Positions 58,679-64,000 of a stretch of DNA of 64,000 nucleotides are shown here, one piece after another. The first letter of the stretch is position 1, and every line of letters begins with the position of its first letter. The notes under the pieces are model-generated. The model had not been told where the DNA came from. It saw only the letters and a list, made by a program, of their open reading frames with translations, and made no database searches. Origin of the DNA: Deltaproteobacteria bacterium (GTDB lineage Bacteria; Myxococcota_A; Polyangia; Polyangiales; Ga0077539). Position numbers and translations under genes: made by a program. Where the stretch lies: the NCBI GenBank assembly GCA_016218725.1, contig JACRDB010000095.1:1-64000 (forward strand), written 5' to 3'.

Positions 58679-59638
58679 TTGCGAATCGCGTTCTTGATGG
58701 ACCCGCTGGAGCGGGTGTCGGTGCAGACCGATACTTCTTTTGCGCTGATGCTGGCGGCGCAGGCACACGGGCACGGGCTCTACCACCTGGGGCCTCGGGA
58801 CCTCCTGGCGACCACCGGGGGGCTTCGGGCGCGGGTGCGCCCGGCGAGGGTGTCCCGGGAGGCCCCGCCCGCGCATTGTGTACTGGGCGCGGTGGAGACC
58901 GTGGACCTGGCCGCGATGGACGTGGTGTTCATCCGGACGGACCCGCCCTTCGACGCGCTGTACCTGTACGACACGCTGCTCCTGGAGGCGCTGCGGGGAG
59001 GCACCCTGGTGGTGAACGACCCGCGGGGCCTGCGCGACGCCAACGAGAAGCTCTACGCGCTGCACTTCGGGGAGCTCACGCCGAGGACGGTGGTCACGTG
59101 CCGCGAGGCCGACGTGCTGGACTTCCTCCGGGAGCTGGGCGGCCCCGCGGTGATCAAGCCGCTGGACGGTGCGGGCGGCCGCGGGGTGCTGGTGCTCGAG
59201 CCCGGGGACCGCAACCTCCGGTCGATCATCGAGACGCTCACGGACGACGGGCGGCGGTACGCCGTGGTGCAGGAGTTCCTCCCGGCGGTGCGCAAGGGGG
59301 ACAAGCGCATTCTCCTGCTGGACGGAGAGCCCCTCGGGGCGATCCTGCGGGTGCCTCGGGAGGGCGAGCTCCGGAGCAACCTCCACGTGGGCGGCACCGC
59401 CGTGGCCGCGGAGCTCGACGACGACGACCGGCGGATCCTCGCGGGCCTCGGCCCGAGGCTGCGCGCCGACGGGCTGTACTTCGTGGGGATTGACGTGATC
59501 GGCGGGAGGCTCACGGAGGTGAATGTGACGTCCCCGACGGGGATTCAAGAGCTGTCGCGCTTCACCGGGGTGGACCACGCGGCGGCGGTGATCGCCTGGG
59601 CCGAGGCCCGCGCCGCGCGGCTGCAAGGGCGGCCGTGA
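58679..59638 (+). CDS. gshB: Glutathione synthetase
   Basis: 319 residues, close to the usual 315. Starts RIAFLMDPLERVSVQTDTSF as in GshB (N-terminal domain binding gamma-glutamylcysteine), then ATP-grasp parts DPRGLRDANEKLYAL, PAVIKPLDGAGGRGVL, RILLLDGEPLGAILRVP, GIDVIGGRLTEVNVTSPTG. Makes glutathione from gamma-Glu-Cys and glycine. TTG at 58679 is taken as start: GGAGG lies 8 bases before and homology begins there. Upstream ATG options would add a non-conserved leader. Confidence 0.9.
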   Translation: MRIAFLMDPLERVSVQTDTSFALMLAAQAHGHGLYHLGPRDLLATTGGLRARVRPARVSREAPPAHCVLGAVETVDLAAMDVVFIRTDPPFDALYLYDTLLLEALRGGTLVVNDPRGLRDANEKLYALHFGELTPRTVVTCREADVLDFLRELGGPAVIKPLDGAGGRGVLVLEPGDRNLRSIIETLTDDGRRYAVVQEFLPAVRKGDKRILLLDGEPLGAILRVPREGELRSNLHVGGTAVAAELDDDDRRILAGLGPRLRADGLYFVGIDVIGGRLTEVNVTSPTGIQELSRFTGVDHAAAVIAWAEARAARLQGRP

Positions 59639-60873
59639 GACCCCGGGCGCGCGCGTGGCTCCTGGCCGCGGGGCTCTGGGGCGCCGGGGCCTCGGCGCAG
59701 ACCGCGCCCGGCGCCGCGGCGTCGCAGGGGGCGGCCCCGCCGCCGCCGCCGGACGACGCGGCGTCCAGCGCCAACGACCCGGCGTGGCGCGAGGCCGTGG
59801 ACGAGGCCACGCGGCTCCTGGCCGCGGGCCGCGTGACCGAGGCGCGGGCGCTCCTGCGCAGGGCGCTCGAGGGCCGGGCGCTGGACCCCACGGGCTACGA
59901 CGCCCTCGCGGTGCTCCAGCGCCTCGCGGACGCGATGGACCTCTCGGCCCCGGCGGACAGCGACCCGGCCCCCGGCCCGGCCGACGCGCGCCGGGGGCCC
60001 GCGCCGCGGTCGAGCTTCGAGCTGGTGACGCTCTACGGCACGGGGCTGGCGTTCGGCGGGGGCACCGGGCTCTGGGTAGACGCGCTGGCGGAGATTGACA
60101 ACGCCCGCGCGGGCGTCTGGATCCCGCTCCTCGGGGCGGGGCTGGGCGTGCTCGGGGCCTACGCCCTGGACCGGGGAGAGCCCCTGCGCGCGGGCCGCGC
60201 CACGGCGATGAACACCGGCATGCTCCTCGGGGCCGCGGCGGGCCTCTCCGTCGCGCTCCAGCACCACGACAGCATTGATATCGAGACCGACCGCTGCTTC
60301 GGCACGGGCTCCCTGGCCTGCGACGCGCGCTTCTCCGACCGCTGGAGGGCCCGGGGCATCGCCACGTCCATGTGGCTCGGGGCGGGCCTCGGGCTGGGGC
60401 TCGGCTACGGCGTCTCGGCCCTCACGGACAGCTCCCCGGGGAGCGCGTCGTACGTCCTCTCGGCGGGCGCCTGGGGCGGGCTCCTCGGGCTCTTCGCGGG
60501 GATCCTCGGGCGCTTTGACAACTCCCTCGGGGCCTTCTGGCTGGCGGGCTCGGGCGTGGGCACCGCGGCGGCGCTGGCCACGGCCCACGTGCTGCGGCCC
60601 ACGCAGGCCCAGACCCGCTGGCTGGACCTGGGCGTCCTCGGTGGGGGGCTCCTGGGCCTCGGGGCCGCCGTGCTCGTGGACCAGAACCTCTCCGACCGGG
60701 TGGTGCCCCTGGCGCTCATCGAGCTCGGGATGGTCGGCGGGGGCCTGACGGCCTTCCTGCTCAGCCGTTCACTCGACGCGCGCGGGCGTGCACGTACGCG
60801 CGCGCACCACGTGCCGGGGGTCCTGCCCCTGACCGGCGGGGGTCTGGTGACCGTGACCTTCACGGACCTGTAG
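59635..60873 (+). CDS. Unknown exported, multi-helix protein
   Basis: 412 residues. Signal peptide (cleavage ASA-QT), a TPR-like stretch (WREAVDEATRLLAAGRVTEARALL), then repeated hydrophobic glycine-rich segments (about 130-370) such as LLGAGLGVLGAYALD and GLGLGLGYGVSAL. Similar glycine-zipper outer-membrane proteins exist in myxobacteria; function unknown. GTG start overlaps the gshB stop (GTGA). Confidence 0.7.
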   Translation: MRPRARAWLLAAGLWGAGASAQTAPGAAASQGAAPPPPPDDAASSANDPAWREAVDEATRLLAAGRVTEARALLRRALEGRALDPTGYDALAVLQRLADAMDLSAPADSDPAPGPADARRGPAPRSSFELVTLYGTGLAFGGGTGLWVDALAEIDNARAGVWIPLLGAGLGVLGAYALDRGEPLRAGRATAMNTGMLLGAAAGLSVALQHHDSIDIETDRCFGTGSLACDARFSDRWRARGIATSMWLGAGLGLGLGYGVSALTDSSPGSASYVLSAGAWGGLLGLFAGILGRFDNSLGAFWLAGSGVGTAAALATAHVLRPTQAQTRWLDLGVLGGGLLGLGAAVLVDQNLSDRVVPLALIELGMVGGGLTAFLLSRSLDARGRARTRAHHVPGVLPLTGGGLVTVTFTDL

Positions 60874-60997
60874 CCAGTTCACACCGTTGTCACGGAGTGA
60901 AATAACTAGTTTCCGAGCCGTCGTTGACGCGGGGACGCGGGGGGCACTACGGTCCGGGCCGCCGGGACCGCTGTGGGCCCGCCGGAGGATGGCGCCA

Positions 60998-61615
60998 ATG
61001 GGTCTGACGCGCGACGCTGAGTTCTGGAACGCCTTCATCGCCCACGCGGACGCCTCCGTGCAGGCCGCAAAGCTCCTGCCGGAGCTGCTCAAGCACCTGG
61101 ACCAGGCGGCGGATTTCGCCCGGCGCATCAAGGACCTGGAGCACCAGGGCGACAAGATCACCCACGACACCCTGGCGGCCCTGCACAAGACCTGGATCAC
61201 CCCCCTGGACCGGGAGGAGATCCACGCGCTCATCACCCGCCTGGACGACGTGCTGGATTACATCGAGGCCGCCGCCGAGCGGCTGTCGCTCTTTGACATC
61301 AAGGAGGCCACGCCGGAGGCCGAGGAGCTGGTCGGGACCGTGGTGGCCAGCACCGAGGCCATCCGCAAGGCCGTGGAGGCGCTCCAGGACCTGAAGAGCC
61401 CGGACAAGGTCCTGGCCCTCTGCGTGGAGATCAACCGCCAGGAGAACCTGGCCGACGCGGTGTACCGCCAGGGCATCGCGCGGCTCTTCCGGGAGCGCCA
61501 CGACCCGCTGGACGTCATGAAGTGGCGGGACATCTACGACAGCCTGGAGAACGCCACGGACCGCTGCGAGGACGTGGCGAACATCATCGAGGGCGTCGTC
61601 CTGGAGCACGCATGA
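60998..61615 (+). CDS. DUF47 PhoU-like protein, Pit accessory
   Basis: 205 residues, all-helical DUF47/PhoU fold: ADFARRIKDLEHQGDKITHDTLAALHKTWITPLDREEIHALITRLDDVLDYIE in parts, and later NRQENLADAVYRQGIA and KWRDIYDSLENATDRCEDVAN. These proteins pair with Pit phosphate transporters. ATG 60998 chosen (GGAGG 9 bases before); overlaps pit as ATGA. Confidence 0.9.
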   Translation: MGLTRDAEFWNAFIAHADASVQAAKLLPELLKHLDQAADFARRIKDLEHQGDKITHDTLAALHKTWITPLDREEIHALITRLDDVLDYIEAAAERLSLFDIKEATPEAEELVGTVVASTEAIRKAVEALQDLKSPDKVLALCVEINRQENLADAVYRQGIARLFRERHDPLDVMKWRDIYDSLENATDRCEDVANIIEGVVLEHA

Positions 61616-62613
61616 GCGCGGCCGTCGCCATCACCATCGCCATCGCGCTCGCGTTCGATTTCATCAACGGCTTCCATGACGCCGCCAACTCGATCGCGAC
61701 GGTGGTCTCGACCCGGGTGCTCTCGCCGCGGGCGGCGGTGGCCTGGGCGGCCTTCTTCAATTTCATCGCGTTCCTGCTGTTCCACGGGGCGGTGGCCGCG
61801 AGCATCGCCAAGGGCGTGGACGCCAGCGCGATCACGCTGAACGTCATCCTGGCGACGCTCCTCGGGGCCATCGCCTGGAACCTCGTGACCTGGTACCTCG
61901 GCCTGCCGTCGAGCTCGTCCCACGCCCTCATGGGGGCCTTCGCCGGGGCCGGCGTGACGCACTCGCGCTCGCTCTCGGTGCTGTCGCCCACGGTGTACGG
62001 CAAGACCGTGCTGTTCATCGTGGTGTCGCCGCTCCTGGGGGCCCTCCTGGGCGTGCTGATCATGCGCCTGGTGCGCGTCCTGGCGCGCGACTGGACCCCC
62101 AGCCGGGTGGAGAGCACCTTCCGGCGGCTGCAGCTCGTCTCCGCGGGGCTCTACTCCATCGGCCACGGCGGCAACGACGCGCAGAAGACCATGGGGATCA
62201 TCATGGCGCTCCTCCTGATCGGTCACCCGCACCCGCCCAAGGTCGAGCCCCACATCTACGTGGTGCTGGCCTGCCACATCGCCATGGGCCTCGGCACGCT
62301 CTCCGGCGGCTGGCGCATCGTCAGGACCATGGGCATGAAGATCACCAAGCTGCGCCCCGTCGGGGGCTTCAGCGCGGAGACCGCCGGGGCGGCGACGCTC
62401 TTCCTGGCCACCATCGCGGGGATCCCGGTGTCCACCACGCACACCATCACCGGGTCCATCGTGGGCGTCGGCAGCGCCACCGGGAAGCTCTCCGCGGTCC
62501 GCTGGGGCGTCGCCGGGCGCATCGTCTGGGCGTGGGTCCTGACGATCCCCGCCGCGGCCCTGATGAGCTCGCTCACCTACCTGCTCGTGTCGCAGGTCTC
62601 CGGCCAGCGGTAG
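61612..62613 (+). CDS. pit: Low-affinity inorganic phosphate transporter
   Basis: 333 residues, about ten transmembrane helices. PiT signatures: FDFINGFHDAANSIATVVSTRVL at the N-terminus in pieces, SSSSHALMGAFAGAG, then the second half repeat ISxGHGGNDAQKTMG-like (SIGHGGNDAQKTMGI) and VSTTHTITGSIVGVG. Carries phosphate (metal-phosphate) with protons or sodium. Directly coupled to the DUF47 gene. Confidence 0.92.
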   Translation: MSAAVAITIAIALAFDFINGFHDAANSIATVVSTRVLSPRAAVAWAAFFNFIAFLLFHGAVAASIAKGVDASAITLNVILATLLGAIAWNLVTWYLGLPSSSSHALMGAFAGAGVTHSRSLSVLSPTVYGKTVLFIVVSPLLGALLGVLIMRLVRVLARDWTPSRVESTFRRLQLVSAGLYSIGHGGNDAQKTMGIIMALLLIGHPHPPKVEPHIYVVLACHIAMGLGTLSGGWRIVRTMGMKITKLRPVGGFSAETAGAATLFLATIAGIPVSTTHTITGSIVGVGSATGKLSAVRWGVAGRIVWAWVLTIPAAALMSSLTYLLVSQVSGQR

Positions 62614-62675
62614 CCGCCGGGAACCGCCCCGGAGAGGGTTGACACACCGCGGCGAGGGATCCTATCAACGCGGGC

Positions 62676-63506
62676 GTGAAGATCCTCGTACCCCTCAAGC
62701 GCACCGCGGATCCCGACAACGCCAACAAGGTCAAGGTCTCCCCGGACGGCTCCCGGGTGACCACCGACGGGATGGAGCCCAAGCTCAACCCCTTCGACGA
62801 GTACGCCGTGGAGGCCGCCCTGCGCCTCACGGAGAACGGCAAGGTGCGCATCGCCGGGGACAGCCTCACGGTGTGCACCTTCGCCCCCAAGGAGGCCTCG
62901 CAGACCCTGCGCCAGGCCCTGGCCATGGGGGCCGACAACGCACTTCTGTACGTCACCGACGACGCCCAGCTCGACGGGGACCTGGTGGCCCGCGCCCTGG
63001 CGAAGGTGGTGGGGGACACAAAGCCCGACCTGGTGCTCCTGGGCAAGCAGGCCGTGGACGGGGACTCCAACCAGGTGGGCCAGCTCCTGGCGGAGTACCT
63101 CCAGTGGCCGAGCGCCACCTTCGCCATGAGCCTGGACCTGGCCCAGGACAAGAAAACCCTGGTGGTGGGCCGCGAGGTGGACGGCGGGGTGGTGAGGCTC
63201 CGGCTCACGCTCCCCGCGGTGGTCACCGTGGACCTGCGGATCGTCGGCCCCAGGGCGGTCACCAACCACGTGACCCCCGCGAGTTTCACCTACGGAGACA
63301 CGGCGCGCTTCGCGCCCCTGCCGGCGATCATCAAGGCCAAGACGAAGCCCCTGGCGGAGGCGCCGCTGGCGTCCCTGGGCGTGGACCTCGGGCTCAAGAG
63401 CCGGTACACCGCCTACGCGCTGCCCGCGGCGCGCAAGGCGGGCGTCAAGGTCAAGGACGTGCAGGAGCTTGTCCAGCGCCTGCGCACGGAAGCCAAGGTC
63501 CTGTAG
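62676..63506 (+). CDS. etfB: Electron transfer flavoprotein beta subunit
   Basis: 276 residues. KILVPLKRTADPDNANKVKV start, MEPKLNPFDEYAVEAALRL, ALAMGADNALLY, LVLLGKQAVDGDSNQVG (the ETF-beta signature) and the KAKTKPL tail. Binds AMP and shuttles electrons from acyl-CoA dehydrogenases. GTG start; 16 bp before etfA. Confidence 0.93.
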   Translation: MKILVPLKRTADPDNANKVKVSPDGSRVTTDGMEPKLNPFDEYAVEAALRLTENGKVRIAGDSLTVCTFAPKEASQTLRQALAMGADNALLYVTDDAQLDGDLVARALAKVVGDTKPDLVLLGKQAVDGDSNQVGQLLAEYLQWPSATFAMSLDLAQDKKTLVVGREVDGGVVRLRLTLPAVVTVDLRIVGPRAVTNHVTPASFTYGDTARFAPLPAIIKAKTKPLAEAPLASLGVDLGLKSRYTAYALPAARKAGVKVKDVQELVQRLRTEAKVL

Positions 63507-63522
63507 GGAGCACGCACACACC

Positions 63523-64000
63523 ATGAGCAAGACCCTCGTGATCGCCGAGATCTCCGGCGGACGACTGAAGAAGACCACCCTGAGCGCCGTGGCCTTCGCG
63601 CGGCAGGCGGGGCAGCCCTTTGACATCCTCGCCCTGGGGCATGACCTCGGGGCCGCCGTGGAGGCCCTCCGGGGCTATGGCGCCGGGGCCGTCAAGGTCT
63701 GCGACCACCCGGGCCTCAAGGACTATGTGGGGGAGCACTACACCCCCACGGCGGCCCAGGTGGCCTCCGCGGGCGGATACTCCGTGGTGGTGTGCACGGC
63801 CAGCTCCTTCGGCAAGGACCTGGCGCCCCGGGTGGCCGCGCGCCTCGGGGCGGGCCTGGCCAGTGACATCTCCGGCGTGGTCCGGGACGGGGCCACCCTG
63901 CGGTACCGCCGGCCCATGTACGCGGGCAACGCCCTGGGTACCATGGAGGTCACCACGCCCGTGCAGGCCGTCACCGTGCGCCAGGCGGAGTTCGAGGCCG
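63523..64000 (+). CDS. etfA: Electron transfer flavoprotein alpha subunit, 5' part
   Basis: First 159 codons; the gene runs off the window. KTLVIAEISGGRLKKTTLSAVAFARQ and VEALRGYGAGAV are the ETF-alpha N-domain, followed by VVVCTASSFGKDLAPRVAARLGAGLASDI. The FAD-binding C-domain lies outside the window. Partner of etfB. Confidence 0.92.
   Translation, partial: MSKTLVIAEISGGRLKKTTLSAVAFARQAGQPFDILALGHDLGAAVEALRGYGAGAVKVCDHPGLKDYVGEHYTPTAAQVASAGGYSVVVCTASSFGKDLAPRVAARLGAGLASDISGVVRDGATLRYRRPMYAGNALGTMEVTTPVQAVTVRQAEFEA

Overview
This is a 64-kb stretch of a high-GC genome, most probably a myxobacterium (Myxococcota, Polyangia-like). The sequence supports this in several ways. It has many predicted lipoproteins with RCC1, VWA, PQQ-propeller or cysteine-rich tandem repeats. 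It has a PilZ protein of the Myxococcus-type paralogous family, a CarD/CdnL regulator, a DUF4388 protein and a menaquinone pathway fed by a mevalonate-type HMG-CoA reductase. Start and stop codons of neighbouring genes overlap repeatedly as ATGA or GTGA. I see no rRNA, tRNA or CRISPR array.

Layout. 0-9.8 kb: envelope and secreted proteins (RCC1 lipoprotein, TPR protein, HAD phosphatase, VWA lipoprotein, penicillin-acylase-like lipoprotein, outer-membrane barrel). 9.8-16.3 kb: an accessory island bounded by 156-bp direct repeats. It carries xisH-xisI and, on the other strand, a membrane-spanning sigma-70 family protein, a Ser/Thr kinase fused to an SF1 helicase, and a small unknown protein. 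The repeats duplicate the junction between a three-domain DsbA-like lipoprotein gene (16.2-18.3 kb) and the outer-membrane barrel gene, so the island appears to have landed inside a former dsbA-omp operon and left both genes intact. 18.4-19.0 kb: superoxide dismutase.

19.0-25.2 kb: a seven-gene, translationally coupled isoprenoid-quinone operon. It runs from a GbsR/MarR-type regulator through polyprenyl diphosphate synthase, DAHP synthase, class II HMG-CoA reductase, MenG and MenH to MenA. A cluster of TTTGAA/TTCAAA inverted repeats precedes the regulator. 25.2-33.8 kb: a DUF4388/J-domain protein, a MerR-VIT/VWA pair, and a chain of overlapping genes (RlmI-like methyltransferase, HAD phosphatase, unknown, methyltransferase, DUF167). 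34.0-35.9 kb: an ATPase-TOPRIM pair resembling two-gene defence systems, followed directly by a 302-bp fold-back element.

36.3-41.2 kb: metallophosphoesterase, cysteine-rich repeat lipoprotein and an unknown membrane protein. 41.2-46.1 kb: a leftward gene string of MoxR ATPase, unknown, then a three-gene coupled cassette ending in a KaiC-like ATPase with a nucleotidyltransferase-like tail. 46.2-49.8 kb: an isochorismatase-like protein divergent from an XPB helicase/Bax1 (DUF790) nuclease pair. 49.9-52.9 kb: degenerate receiver, PQQ-propeller lipoprotein and GlgC. 52.9-57.9 kb: leftward housekeeping genes (ppx/OmpA, carD, RNase E/G, PilZ, J protein). 58.1-64 kb: histone-H1-like protein, GshB, a membrane protein, DUF47-Pit phosphate transport and EtfBA (EtfA cut by the window end).

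The strongest candidates for something undescribed are the direct-repeat-bounded sigma/kinase-helicase/XisHI island, the KaiC-NTase cassette and the ATPase-TOPRIM pair. All functional statements are read from motifs by eye; no database search was run.
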